Source: Desulfosporosinus acididurans (GTDB taxonomy: Bacteria > Bacillota > Desulfitobacteriia > Desulfitobacteriales > Desulfitobacteriaceae). Taken from it: a DNA stretch of 64,000 bases. Below, piece after piece: positions 25,792 through 34,993 of this stretch. The notes under the pieces were generated by a model, which saw nothing but the letters and a program-made list of their open reading frames with translations, was not told the DNA's origin and made no database searches. The stretch covers positions 248,001 through 312,000 of the forward strand of contig NZ_LDZY01000006.1 in NCBI RefSeq assembly GCF_001029285.1, in the 5' to 3' direction. The position numbers were made by a program, and so were the translations under genes. Each line of letters begins with the position of its first letter. Within the stretch, counting starts at the first letter, position 1.

Positions 25792-26921
25792 CTTTTACTC
25801 ATCTCCTTGTAAAGCTGTGAAAGTTTATCAGCTTCTGTTTCCAAATCAAATCCGGTATTAGAAATCGTCCGCACCATTTCATCTCGATTTATATAATGCT
25901 TATGTTCACATCTTATGATTCGTTCGGCCCATTTTTTCACTGCACCATCGCCTATGTCTATAAAACACACATCTTTACCTATTTTAACTTCATCTGTCAC
26001 GTTGCTAGAAACAATACAAGGTAATCCGTTAGCTCTTGCCTCTACAATACTAAGCCCGAATCCTTCGAAATGCGATGGAAGTAAAAAACAATCTGCAGCA
26101 TTTAACAAATCTGGCACATCTCTTCGATCGCCTAAAAAAACAACACATTCATCAAGATTTAAATTACTGCATTTTCCTTCAAGTTCACTTCTAATGCCCC
26201 CATCACCGACTATAATCAGTTTTATATTTTCTCTTGAATTATTTTTTAGATACCACATTATATCCAATAGAAAAGACTGATTTTTATTATCCGATAAAGT
26301 AGCCACACACATGCATATAAATTCATCGTCAATCTTTAGCTCTTGCCGGACTCGGCGACGTCTTGCCACATCAAATGCGTACTTCTTGCTATCAACAGAG
26401 TTGTGTAAAATAAAGCTGTGTATATCAGATAATACTAATTCCCTTCCATATAGCCAAGAATATGCCGCTTTCCCACAAGCCCAAAGATCCGTTGATGCAG
26501 CAATAAGCATTCTACGATCAAGGCCCTTTAATATTTCCTTTACCGCTGTACTCTTCGGTCTACTTGAGTGACTATGCGAAATTCGCACATTAACTCCTGC
26601 AATTTTTGCTATCCATAACGGAAGTGTGTTCTGGTAATTTTGATGTATATGTATAATCTTATATTCTGGATACATTTTGAGCAATCGGAATAAATTCCCA
26701 GAAAAACCAATGGGATGTTTCGTCATTTCGGGAAGATAGTATATTTTGCTTCCATTTAAAAGGCACTTATTTTCTATATCCGGGTTGCCTTTACCCTGAA
26801 CAATATAATCAAAGATTACATCATATTCTTTAATCTTTTTCGCATAATTCAATACGACTTGTTGCACACCACCTGAGACTAGCGTAGTCAATAAATGAAG
26901 CACTCTAATTTGTTCTGCCAT
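25788..26921 (-). CDS. Glycosyltransferase, GT4 family (EpsF-like)
   Basis: 377-aa GT-B enzyme beginning MAEQIRVLHLLTTLVSGGVQQ, a hallmark of EpsF/WbbX-like transferases. The donor site reads SHFEGFGLSIVEARANGLPCI. Translation overlaps the next gene by four bases and its start nearly abuts the previous stop; the longer in-frame N-terminus would run into the upstream gene. Sugar specificity unknown. Confidence 0.9.
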   Translation of the reverse strand: MAEQIRVLHLLTTLVSGGVQQVVLNYAKKIKEYDVIFDYIVQGKGNPDIENKCLLNGSKIYYLPEMTKHPIGFSGNLFRLLKMYPEYKIIHIHQNYQNTLPLWIAKIAGVNVRISHSHSSRPKSTAVKEILKGLDRRMLIAASTDLWACGKAAYSWLYGRELVLSDIHSFILHNSVDSKKYAFDVARRRRVRQELKIDDEFICMCVATLSDNKNQSFLLDIMWYLKNNSRENIKLIIVGDGGIRSELEGKCSNLNLDECVVFLGDRRDVPDLLNAADCFLLPSHFEGFGLSIVEARANGLPCIVSSNVTDEVKIGKDVCFIDIGDGAVKKWAERIIRCEHKHYINRDEMVRTISNTGFDLETEADKLSQLYKEMSKS

Positions 26922-26922
26922 G

Positions 26923-28122
26923 TCAATTACCTTCTTTTGCTTCAAAATTAACAACCGTTTTCTCTATAATTTCAAGATATCGATCTGAAATATCTGCATA
27001 GTCATATGTTACTTTAACGAACTCAACGCCTTTCTTTGACATGGCATGATACTCAGCTTTATCCATATTTACTACTTTACAGATTTTATTTTTGAAATCA
27101 TCTATCTGTCCAGCATTAAACACCAACGCATTTCCATGACTTGCCCTGTCATAATTTATGCAGTTATTTTCAAATACTACTGGGAGCCCACAAGCCTGTA
27201 CATCATAGAAGCTTAAGCTGCATTGCTTAGGAAATACTGCTAAATCGGCTGCCTGATAAAACATAGCTAAGTCTGAGTATTTCTGCGTTGGAAATCGAAG
27301 GATTTTATTTTCACTCGCTTGGAATGCTGACTCAACCTTTTCACCATATTCACCAGCGGTCTTCCCTATAATTAGGAAGAAAACTTCTTTATCCACAGGC
27401 AACTTTTTTGCGACGGCCTCAGCCAAAAGCATGCCGCCCTTATTTTCATCTAATTTACCCGCATATAAAATAATGAAAGCATCATCACTTATATTATTTT
27501 CTCGTCTGAACCTCGCTCTAACATTATTATCCGGATGAAAAAGAATTGTATCAGAGCCAACAGAAATAAACGGTGCTTGGGAAAGCGGTATTCCCAAACA
27601 CTTTTCCACATAATTATCGTCTTGGATTCGAATAACTGGAATTTGTTCTTTAATGAGAATTGGAGTAACAAACTTCCGATAATACCACCTAAAATATTTA
27701 CTAAATTTATTTTTAGACGCAATTTCCAACATATGAGTATCCAACACTATGGGACAATGGAATGTTTTCCACTTCATTGTACATATTAAACTAGAAAGTT
27801 TATCATTATCATGTAAAAACAAAGCATCTGGTTGCTCCTGTTTAATTCTTTTTATTAATTCTTTTGTGAAAATAGCGCGTCCACTCATATATGCCAAAAT
27901 CGGCAGACGAATAATTTTTACCCCATAATGCTCAGTATATTCTTTGTCCTTCGCTGAAATATTGTCTCTTCCAAAAAAGCTTATCAAATTTCGAGGCACT
28001 TTATCCATTTCAGAAGTGATTATTACGACTTCATTTCCAGCCTTAACCATATATTTGGAAATTATATTTATTTGATATCCTGCTTCAGGATGAAAAAAGT
28101 CTTCGACTTGAACAATCTTCAT
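26923..28122 (-). CDS. Glycosyltransferase, GT4 family
   Basis: 399-aa GT-B enzyme. N-terminal MKIVQVEDFFHPEAGYQINI contains the glycine-loop variant (GYQ), and the middle holds IILYAGKLDENKGGMLLAEA. The donor site is atypical (PKQCSLSFYDVQACGLPVVF), with Asp at the second acidic position. Part of a tightly packed run of transferases; specificity unknown. Confidence 0.85.
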   Translation of the reverse strand: MKIVQVEDFFHPEAGYQINIISKYMVKAGNEVVIITSEMDKVPRNLISFFGRDNISAKDKEYTEHYGVKIIRLPILAYMSGRAIFTKELIKRIKQEQPDALFLHDNDKLSSLICTMKWKTFHCPIVLDTHMLEIASKNKFSKYFRWYYRKFVTPILIKEQIPVIRIQDDNYVEKCLGIPLSQAPFISVGSDTILFHPDNNVRARFRRENNISDDAFIILYAGKLDENKGGMLLAEAVAKKLPVDKEVFFLIIGKTAGEYGEKVESAFQASENKILRFPTQKYSDLAMFYQAADLAVFPKQCSLSFYDVQACGLPVVFENNCINYDRASHGNALVFNAGQIDDFKNKICKVVNMDKAEYHAMSKKGVEFVKVTYDYADISDRYLEIIEKTVVNFEAKEGN

Positions 28123-28152
28123 TTGCTATCCTCCATTAAATGTATAAGTTTG

Positions 28153-28860
28153 TCATTTTACCTCATACATGTCCGCATAATGCAAAGACTTTTCTTTAAA
28201 ATTATTTTGAATTGTAGTAAACAAATTCTCTAGTTCATCCCATAACTCAAATTTTTCAAGCTCCCAACTATGCCCCCAAATCATCAATACATTATCGTTC
28301 TTCTTGCTTGCTTTCTCAATAATTTTATTTACCAGTTGGAAATAATCATTAGTCGGATGAGTCAATAAAAAAATGAGCTCACTATAGCTTCTATTTCTCC
28401 ATGCATTTCCAAAAAGAGATTTAAAACCTCTAGGATAAAAATGAATCGCTGGCTTTAATACTCCTCCAGAATAATTAAAGTTCATTGTATCTGCTGTTCG
28501 TACAGTTTTATAATACCGATAAACTATCTTTAATATTTCCTCATTATACTTGCCTCCAGGCAAGCAAAAATCGCACACCTCATGTCCTAAGATATTCTCC
28601 AGATACTCTTGATTTGCCTTAACCTCTTCATCTACATCCTCAATAGGAATGCTTGTTAAATATGTATGGTTTTCTGTGTGTCCACCAAATGAAACATACT
28701 GGGACTCTGCATTCCTCATCATTTCTGGCGTTATTACAGTTCTACCTTCTCTATTTCTAGTAGGCACGAAAAACATACCAGGAATTTCATACTTTTCATG
28801 TAATTCAAATAGTCTTTTATCTTCTGGTGCACCATCGTCCCAGCTAAATGCTAATTTCAT
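28153..28860 (-). CDS. Polysaccharide deacetylase (NodB-like)
   Basis: 235-aa carbohydrate-esterase-4-type enzyme, probably removing N-acetyl groups from the polymer or an intermediate. Motif 1 is SWDDG (usually TFDDG), motif 2 GGHTENH supplies the metal-binding His pair, and FCLPGGKYNEE matches motif 3 (RxPxG/Y). No signal peptide, so it acts in the cytoplasm or on a lipid-linked unit before export. Confidence 0.85.
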   Translation of the reverse strand: MKLAFSWDDGAPEDKRLFELHEKYEIPGMFFVPTRNREGRTVITPEMMRNAESQYVSFGGHTENHTYLTSIPIEDVDEEVKANQEYLENILGHEVCDFCLPGGKYNEEILKIVYRYYKTVRTADTMNFNYSGGVLKPAIHFYPRGFKSLFGNAWRNRSYSELIFLLTHPTNDYFQLVNKIIEKASKKNDNVLMIWGHSWELEKFELWDELENLFTTIQNNFKEKSLHYADMYEVK

Positions 28861-28896
28861 TGCTTGCTCCTCTATCGCTAAATCACTAAGTGGCTT

Positions 28897-29991
28897 TTAA
28901 ATGTATTCAAGAACTTTCTTGTACTCTCCCACAGGAATTGCTATTGATTTTCCATCATGGAGCGTTTCCTTTGCGCCACCAACCTCATAAGTTATTACTC
29001 TCGTTCCACACGCTTGTGCCTCAAGATTAACAGTAGGATATGTATCTTCTCTAGTCGGATTAAAAAATATATTCGCCGTTGAGTATATTTCCGCAAGTTC
29101 CTGAGCATTATTAGTTTGTTTTATTCCAATAATATTAAAAGGCAATTCTTTTATCTGTTTATCACTAACTCCTACCATTACAATTACAGTACAATCATCT
29201 AGTAAACCGGACAATTCAATAAAATCTCCAATTCCTTTTCTTTCACTCCATCGACTAGCAACACCTAAAATAATCTTTTTATTTTGAATATGATATTTTT
29301 CTCTAAATAAGCTCTCTGTAGGTTTGAAAACAGTTTTATCTATAGTATTATAGTGTACTTTAACAGGATACTCCTTAAGAAAACTATCCCTTGTCAAATC
29401 TGCTAACCACTTAGACGGTGTGAAAAGTGTCAAATTCTTAACACCGCAAAAAGCTTCTTTTTTCCTTAAATAATTTGATTCAGAATTATCAAAGAATCGA
29501 CTTGCTGGATATCTAGTCTTTTGAGGGCAGTCTTTACACAGTGTTTTCCATTTGTGACAGTTTGTAATTAAGAAATGAGTACAATGTCCAGTAAAAGACC
29601 AACAGTCGTGTAAAGTCCATTTAACCTGCATTTTCGATTTACGTTTAATCCACTCAAAAAGTATCTCTATATTTATAAAATATCCGTGTATATTATGTAA
29701 CCACACTATGTCCGGATTATAATGATCAGCCCACTGGATAAACTTTTTAGTTGCAATTTTTGAGCCAAAACCATGCTGATCAAAAATAAGCGTTTTTACC
29801 GCATGGAGATAAACATCTCTATTTGCACCAATACGAATAGCGTACTTTTTGCATTTATCTGGCACGAAAGCTTTTCTTCCATAAGCTATCTTAACTTCAT
29901 TTCCGTTATTCTCATAAGTCTCCGCAATTCCAGCGCAAATTTTTCCTGTACTTCCAGTGCCGCAGACTTCATTAATTAACAACAATCTCAT
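28897..29991 (-). CDS. Glycosyltransferase, GT4 family (WcaC-like)
   Basis: 364-aa GT-B enzyme. It begins MRLLLINEVCGTGSTGKIC and holds TLHDCWSFTGHC with the cysteine cluster CHKWKTLCKDCPQK found in WcaC-like colanic-acid transferases. The donor site is NPTREDTYPTVNLEAQACGT. A cysteine-bound metal in the acceptor domain is likely for this subgroup. Specificity unknown. Confidence 0.88.
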   Translation of the reverse strand: MRLLLINEVCGTGSTGKICAGIAETYENNGNEVKIAYGRKAFVPDKCKKYAIRIGANRDVYLHAVKTLIFDQHGFGSKIATKKFIQWADHYNPDIVWLHNIHGYFINIEILFEWIKRKSKMQVKWTLHDCWSFTGHCTHFLITNCHKWKTLCKDCPQKTRYPASRFFDNSESNYLRKKEAFCGVKNLTLFTPSKWLADLTRDSFLKEYPVKVHYNTIDKTVFKPTESLFREKYHIQNKKIILGVASRWSERKGIGDFIELSGLLDDCTVIVMVGVSDKQIKELPFNIIGIKQTNNAQELAEIYSTANIFFNPTREDTYPTVNLEAQACGTRVITYEVGGAKETLHDGKSIAIPVGEYKKVLEYI

Positions 29992-30027
29992 ATTTATTCC
30001 TCATATAAGTTCATAAAGAATCTGTAA

Positions 30028-31109
30028 TTAATATTGAATATTTCTCATCCATTCAATTAGATTATTCTTTTCTTTTGCTAGATTCTCCAAATCAATCTTA
30101 ACCGGATGATCATTAATACCTTCAGCTCCAACTCTAGTTAACAAAGCACTTCTACCTGTCTTTGCAAACAAATATGCAGCATTGCCATACGCCAATGTCA
30201 ATGCACAAGCATGAACGCGGTCTGACAAAGTAAGTTTAGATTCCGCGTAAATATTCGCATAGGTATGTGGAATATCTGCACAGAACGAATTTACATATCT
30301 AAATGCTTTGCGAATAAACATCGGACAAAATCTGTGATCTGGACGAATGACTGTATAATCACCAATTTTCGCTGGTCTTTTACCCCTAGGCAGAGGACTA
30401 GACGCATATATCAATGCATCCGTAAATCTATCTGTTCTTAATCCAACACTTGCTAAACCTTTAAATTTCATTCCGTAATGATGGTCTTCAAAATTGAATT
30501 CAACATCAACTTTCTTATTTGACTCATCTACATAAATATATGGTTCATCAATTTTATCAAAGTTAACAGCCATCACTGGACCTAAATCTGTCTTCACAGG
30601 CTTGTAATAGTCTGGAACAAAAAAGGCAAAACAAATCCCATCATAAATCTTCGGAACAAAATCTTTGAAGGTTTCATACATATCTCTGTCGCGAGTGGTA
30701 ATAACATATGGTGGGTTCTCGTTAAAATACTTTTTAATCTCAGTGATATCATCATAATTATGTTTCATCATGCCAGAGCTAAGAATCATATAACGAATTC
30801 CACGTTTTTTTAAAGTATCAAGTGTACTTTTCCAAATTGGCAAAAAGTTACGTGAAATGACAGGTCCCAGCATAACAACATAGTCAACATCAAGATGTGC
30901 CCAATAATCAATCGCCCACGGCATTTTGCCTTTCGATTTCTTCCATCCAGGGACATAAGCAGATTGATCAAAAATCATACTCACATTATCATTTCCGAAT
31001 ACTTGCTTTAGGACATAATCAGCTCCTAGATTAAAGAAAATCCAATTTCCCAATCATTAGTAGACCAATATCCGCCTATATATGCCACTTTCTTATCTAT
31101 CATTGTCAT
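30028..31109 (-). pseudogene. Polysaccharide pyruvyl transferase with frameshift near the 5' end
   Basis: Family enzymes add pyruvate ketals to exopolysaccharide sugars. From 31109 an ATG with GGAGAA ribosome site encodes MTMIDKKVAYIGGYWSTND and soon stops; from about 31053 a second frame continues GNWIFFNLGADYVLKQVFGN for 340 codons to the end. Together they make the conserved N-terminus 'YIGGYWSTN.GN..FNLGADYVLK', so a single indel around 31053 has split one gene. The remaining body is intact (MLGPVISRNF; SDRVHACALTLAYG). A TTG at 31053 could rescue a truncated protein, but it lacks a ribosome site and the N-terminal strand. Confidence 0.75.
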
Positions 31110-31118
31110 ATTTTCTCC

Positions 31119-31856
31119 TTATCCAAGAATATACTTTGCCATCTCCAATGCAACTCGGTGAAACCAGTAGAACCGACTCATTCCATATTTTCTGTAGATA
31201 CCGTAAGTGATTCCGATTCTCTTCTTAACCTCAGTAAAGCTTTTCTGTGTACTCATGCCGCCGAAAGTGAAGTTACTGATCACTTCGTTAATCGTAATTA
31301 CTTTCTTGCCAGCTCTATATGCACCTGTTATATAATCGAAATCGTCATACATGGTTTCTAATGGATATGGAAATTCAAGCAAGATTTCTCTGCGAGAAAA
31401 CATTCCTGGATGGCACCAGCCAGAAGTCGTCCACAGCTTACCTATCTTGGCATGTTTAATCATGTCACCCGAAGGCTTCTTGATACGAATACTGCCCCAG
31501 GCAACATCATAATGTTTTTTCTCATAGAGCTTGACCATCTTTTGGACGGCATCTGGCTCATACCAGTCATCTGTGTTGATCTGCCCAACCAACTCACCAT
31601 GCGCTAGTCTTGCTCCTTTATTCAGACCGTCGTACATACCTTTATCCGGTTCAGAGATTACCGTCAGAGATCTGCCAACTCTTTCATCAAACGCGGACTG
31701 GTATGATTTTGCCACCTCGACAGTCTTATCTTTGGAAACTCCATCCACTATAATGTATTCAATATATTCATAAGTCTGATTCAGAACAGACTCTATCGTT
31801 CTTGCAAGTGTCGCTTCACTATTAAAAGCGACACTTATAATCGTAACTAATCTCAT
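31119..31856 (-). CDS. Glycosyltransferase, GT2 family
   Basis: 245-aa GT-A enzyme: MRLVTIISVAFNSEATLART at the N-terminus, EYIIVDGVSKDKTVEVA, the DXD-region INTDDWYEPDAVQKM, and a C-terminal WCHPGMFSRREIL typical of WcaA-like transferases. ATG chosen from conservation; a TTG seven codons upstream is possible. Lies directly 5' of the pyruvyltransferase frame. Specificity unknown. Confidence 0.9.
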   Translation of the reverse strand: MRLVTIISVAFNSEATLARTIESVLNQTYEYIEYIIVDGVSKDKTVEVAKSYQSAFDERVGRSLTVISEPDKGMYDGLNKGARLAHGELVGQINTDDWYEPDAVQKMVKLYEKKHYDVAWGSIRIKKPSGDMIKHAKIGKLWTTSGWCHPGMFSRREILLEFPYPLETMYDDFDYITGAYRAGKKVITINEVISNFTFGGMSTQKSFTEVKKRIGITYGIYRKYGMSRFYWFHRVALEMAKYILG

Positions 31857-31924
31857 CGTTTCAGGCTCCCATGACAATGGAGGCCTCAGCTCCTAGAACT
31901 GAACAAAGGCCACCACTTTCTTTT

Positions 31925-32240
31925 ATATATAATTTTTTAGAATTAATCTTAACTTTTTTGGCCCCCGTCGATTCGGGCGAATATAATTCTTAAATCTTCC
32001 AAAACACTAGGATAAAATACATAAAGCCCATCAGCAACTTATCATATGGCGTCGTGTTATACTTACCATAAACCTGCGCATAACCAGTTGAAGACGAAAA
32101 CTGAACTCATACATCTATTCTTAATACTGTGCTGCAATTTCAGGTCTCTCCGGTCTCGGCCCAACGACACTCATGCTCTTGCCTAGGATATAAGAATCTT
32201 GGAAAGCTCATCAACTCGAATTTTTGGAACCTTTCTACCG
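31925..32240 (-). pseudogene. Decayed second polyprenyl-phosphate sugar-1-phosphate transferase
   Basis: Pieces of a bacterial sugar transferase occur in order but in different frames: RVDELSKIL, then MSVVGPRPERPEIAAQY followed by a stop, then GYAQVYGKYNTTPYDKLLM, then FYPSVLEDLRIIFA. These are the C-terminal catalytic motifs of the EpsE/WcaJ family with several indels. The intact gene immediately upstream belongs to the same family but has different motifs, so this is an older or competing copy. Confidence 0.75.
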
Positions 32241-32273
32241 GAGTGATTCGAAAAACGTCTACCAAACTCGCTA

Positions 32274-33632
32274 TCAAGTTTTCGCGACAGCCTTCATATT
32301 ATTCTCCACCCCAGCAGCCTTATCTCTCTGAAACACTACCCGCGCCGTTAACAATAGTATCTTTAAGTCCATTAAAATGGAATAATTCCTTATATACATC
32401 AAATCAAACCTTAGCTTATCCTCTGCGGAGGTCGTATACTTACCCATCACCTGTGCCAATCCAGTAATTCCAGGCTTAACTTCCATCCGATATCTATAAT
32501 ATGGTATTGTATCTGAAAACTGGCTAACAAAAAACTCTCTCTCCGGCCTCGGACCCACAAGGCTCATGTCACCTTGAAGTACGTTTATAAATTGCGGTAT
32601 TTCATCCAACCGCGTTGCTCGTAAAAATGAACCAAATTTTGTTATTCTTGGATCTCTATCTATTGCTAGTACCGGTCCAGTTAACTTCTCAGCATTATTA
32701 ACCATAGACCTAAACTTAAAAACTTCAAACGATTTTCCATTCTCCCCCAGTCTTTCTTGCTTAAACAAAGCCGATCCAGGGGAAGTAATATGAATTATTA
32801 GCGCGATAAATATCATGACAGGACTCAAAATTCCCAGGAAAATTAACGAACATATAATATCAAAAGTTCTCTTCAATAGCTTCTGGCCCGGCTTAATTCC
32901 AGGAGGTTTCAATGCAAACATTAAAGTATCATCAACATAACAAGTATCCGAACTGTTTAATAGAACTGCCGTGATATCCGGGACCATAAATATTTCCTTA
33001 TGTTCTTTTATGCAAATATCAATTACTCGTCCTTTTCTCAGTAAAGTCGAGTTAATTGCTACTATATCATGGTCCTTTTGTTTAATTCTCGATTCAATTT
33101 TCTTTATGTCATCCGTATAAACGACCATAGTTATTTCAAATCTACCCTTAGCGTGACAAGAAAATTTATTGGCCACCATCATTGCTTCTTGTGCATCTTT
33201 TCCAATAACTATAACTCTTTTGGTTGAGCTAAATCTCTTATGAAAATACCACAAAAAAAGACGATATAGAGCTAAGAGTGCAGCTTCAAGTACCGGGGCT
33301 AGAATTGATACCGAGCGAGGCATAGCAAATGCCTGGGTAAGATAAAGTAAACCCATGGCCAATAAATTCGTTATGATCAGAGCTAGAATTAACGAATAAA
33401 TGACATTATTTAAATCTCGGTGCAGCCATCCATTGTACAAATCAAAGACATAGAATACCAATACAGCCGCTAAACATATCCAAGGTGCTACATGAAGATA
33501 AGCACTAAAGTTCTTTCCTGGAATTTGTTGACCTGATTTTAATATAAAGATTGCTATATACGATAAATTAATAATGAATAAATCCAAAAAAACTAATCCC
33601 AGCTTGCCTATAGTCAATTTCCCCTCGCTCAA
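32274..33632 (-). CDS. Polyprenyl-phosphate sugar-1-phosphate transferase (exopolysaccharide initiating enzyme)
   Basis: Starts each repeat unit by moving a sugar-1-phosphate onto undecaprenyl phosphate. 452 aa: four N-terminal membrane spans, a cytosolic CoA-binding-like domain (VIVIGKDAQEAMMVANKF), a fifth hydrophobic helix, then the catalytic domain with FKFRSMVNNAEKLTGPV, RLDEIPQFINVLQGDMSLVG, PRPER and GITGLAQVMGKYTTS. This is the WbaP/WcaJ-like long form; the donor is probably UDP-Gal, UDP-Glc or a derivative. Confidence 0.93.
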   Translation of the reverse strand: MSEGKLTIGKLGLVFLDLFIINLSYIAIFILKSGQQIPGKNFSAYLHVAPWICLAAVLVFYVFDLYNGWLHRDLNNVIYSLILALIITNLLAMGLLYLTQAFAMPRSVSILAPVLEAALLALYRLFLWYFHKRFSSTKRVIVIGKDAQEAMMVANKFSCHAKGRFEITMVVYTDDIKKIESRIKQKDHDIVAINSTLLRKGRVIDICIKEHKEIFMVPDITAVLLNSSDTCYVDDTLMFALKPPGIKPGQKLLKRTFDIICSLIFLGILSPVMIFIALIIHITSPGSALFKQERLGENGKSFEVFKFRSMVNNAEKLTGPVLAIDRDPRITKFGSFLRATRLDEIPQFINVLQGDMSLVGPRPEREFFVSQFSDTIPYYRYRMEVKPGITGLAQVMGKYTTSAEDKLRFDLMYIRNYSILMDLKILLLTARVVFQRDKAAGVENNMKAVAKT

Positions 33633-33665
33633 CTACCAACCCACCTTTGAAGATTTCCTGAAATC

Positions 33666-34613
33666 TTAAGCGTAACTCTTTTCCGCCGAGTCATATAATA
33701 AAGAGTAATATCTTAAGGTTAGCTCTAATCCCTTATACAGACTAAACTCAGGTTTCCAACCCAGTTGATTAAGTGCTTTTTCATTACTTAAGTAACTATC
33801 CTTGATATCCCCATGGCGTTCCGGCAGATAGACAGGCTTGATAACGCTTTGGTTTATTTCATTAAGTATTTCTGATAGTTCATTGACGGAAGTCTGGGAA
33901 GACGTACTAATATTAAAAATCTCTCGATCTCCTTTGCTCAGAGCAATTATATTGGCTTTTGCAATATCTTCGACATATATAAAATCCCGGGTTTGCTTAC
34001 CGTCACCGTAAATAACAAGCGGCTTCCCTAACAATAAATTATTGGTAAAGATCGCCACAACTCCACCCTCTCCCAGAGGATCTTGTCGCGGGCCATAGGC
34101 GTTCGAATATCTAAGTACGGTGTAATTTAACCCGTATAACTCGGCATACATTTCCATGTAATGTTCGGGAGTGTGCTTTGATATTCCGTAGGGCGAGAGT
34201 GGGTTAACACTATATCTCTCATCAATTGGAAGATATTCCGGGTCGCCATATACAGCAGCCGATGATGCGTAGATAATCTTTTTCACACCAAACTCTCGGC
34301 AGCATTCTAATAAATTCAATGTCCCTAAAATATTATTTCTTGCATCATTTGATGGATTACTCACTGAATTTTGAACGCTGATTTGAGCCGCATGGTGGAT
34401 TACATAATCTGGTTCCTCAGTCCTAAAAATAATCTTCAGTCTTTCAATATCAGTAATATCACATCCATAAAACACCGCAGCTTTATTGATGTTTTCTATC
34501 TTGCCAGTAGAAAGATTATCAATCACGACGACGTAGTACTTTTCATCAATTAGCTTGTCTACAATATTTGAGCCAATAAAGCCAGCCCCACCGGTAACCA
34601 ACACTTTCGTCAT
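33666..34613 (-). CDS. NAD-dependent nucleotide-sugar 4-epimerase (GalE-like SDR)
   Basis: 315-aa extended SDR: KVLVTGGAGFIGSNIVDKLI at the N-terminus, VIHHAAQISVQNSVSNP, catalytic YASSAAVYGD and YGISK, and GDGKQTRDFIYVEDIAKANI. These fit UDP-glucose or UDP-N-acetylglucosamine 4-epimerases of exopolysaccharide loci. First gene of the long EPS transcript, following a ~290-bp leader containing hairpins. Confidence 0.9.
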   Translation of the reverse strand: MTKVLVTGGAGFIGSNIVDKLIDEKYYVVVIDNLSTGKIENINKAAVFYGCDITDIERLKIIFRTEEPDYVIHHAAQISVQNSVSNPSNDARNNILGTLNLLECCREFGVKKIIYASSAAVYGDPEYLPIDERYSVNPLSPYGISKHTPEHYMEMYAELYGLNYTVLRYSNAYGPRQDPLGEGGVVAIFTNNLLLGKPLVIYGDGKQTRDFIYVEDIAKANIIALSKGDREIFNISTSSQTSVNELSEILNEINQSVIKPVYLPERHGDIKDSYLSNEKALNQLGWKPEFSLYKGLELTLRYYSLLYDSAEKSYA

Positions 34614-34649
34614 TGCTTCTCCCCCATCTTGTATAGTGCTTTTCTATTT

Positions 34650-34773
34650 CATCTCGATGATCTAACACCGAGATGATAATAGGAGCAAATCTCCTTTTCA
34701 AACCACTAATTATGCCAACGATCTTATGATGCTCATAACAAGAACCGCAGACCTAACCGTATGAGTCTACGGT
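34650..34773 (-). promoter_or_regulatory. Structured leader upstream of the EPS operon
   Basis: Two hairpins precede the epimerase gene on the minus strand: ACCGTAGAC / GTCTGCGGT (34773-34744; one mismatch) and CATCTCG / CGAGATG (34675-34650). Neither is followed by a T-run. Long EPS operons often carry anti-termination elements in this position (ops for RfaH, EAR, LoaP-dependent hairpins), but no known sequence is matched. The rest of the 380-bp gap is AT-rich with a GGCATATGCC palindrome near 34815. Confidence 0.4.
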
Positions 34774-34900
34774 CCTAGGACAAACGTACTTCCTTGTATT
34801 TACAATTAATTCGGCATATGCCTGCAATATCCTTTAAAAATAATAACAATTAATCTTCAAAATAGTTACATTTTTACTCTAAAATTCTGCGCAAATAGAT

Positions 34901-34947
34901 AAAATAAAAGAAATTACTCATTTAAATTGAGTAATTTCTTTTATTTT
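34901..34947. terminator. Terminator after cpsB
   Basis: Perfect 19-bp arms AAAATAAAAGAAATTACTC / GAGTAATTTCTTTTATTTT around a nine-base loop, just downstream of the cpsB stop. It separates the regulatory genes from the EPS synthesis operon. Confidence 0.85.
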
Positions 34948-34993
34948 ATTTCACAATTCATTACATAGTAGTTTAATAACAACTATTTCGACA

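Noticed and set aside
32129-32467. 112-codon plus-strand open frame
   Set aside because: Runs antisense over the decayed sugar transferase and the 3' end of the intact one; not a gene.
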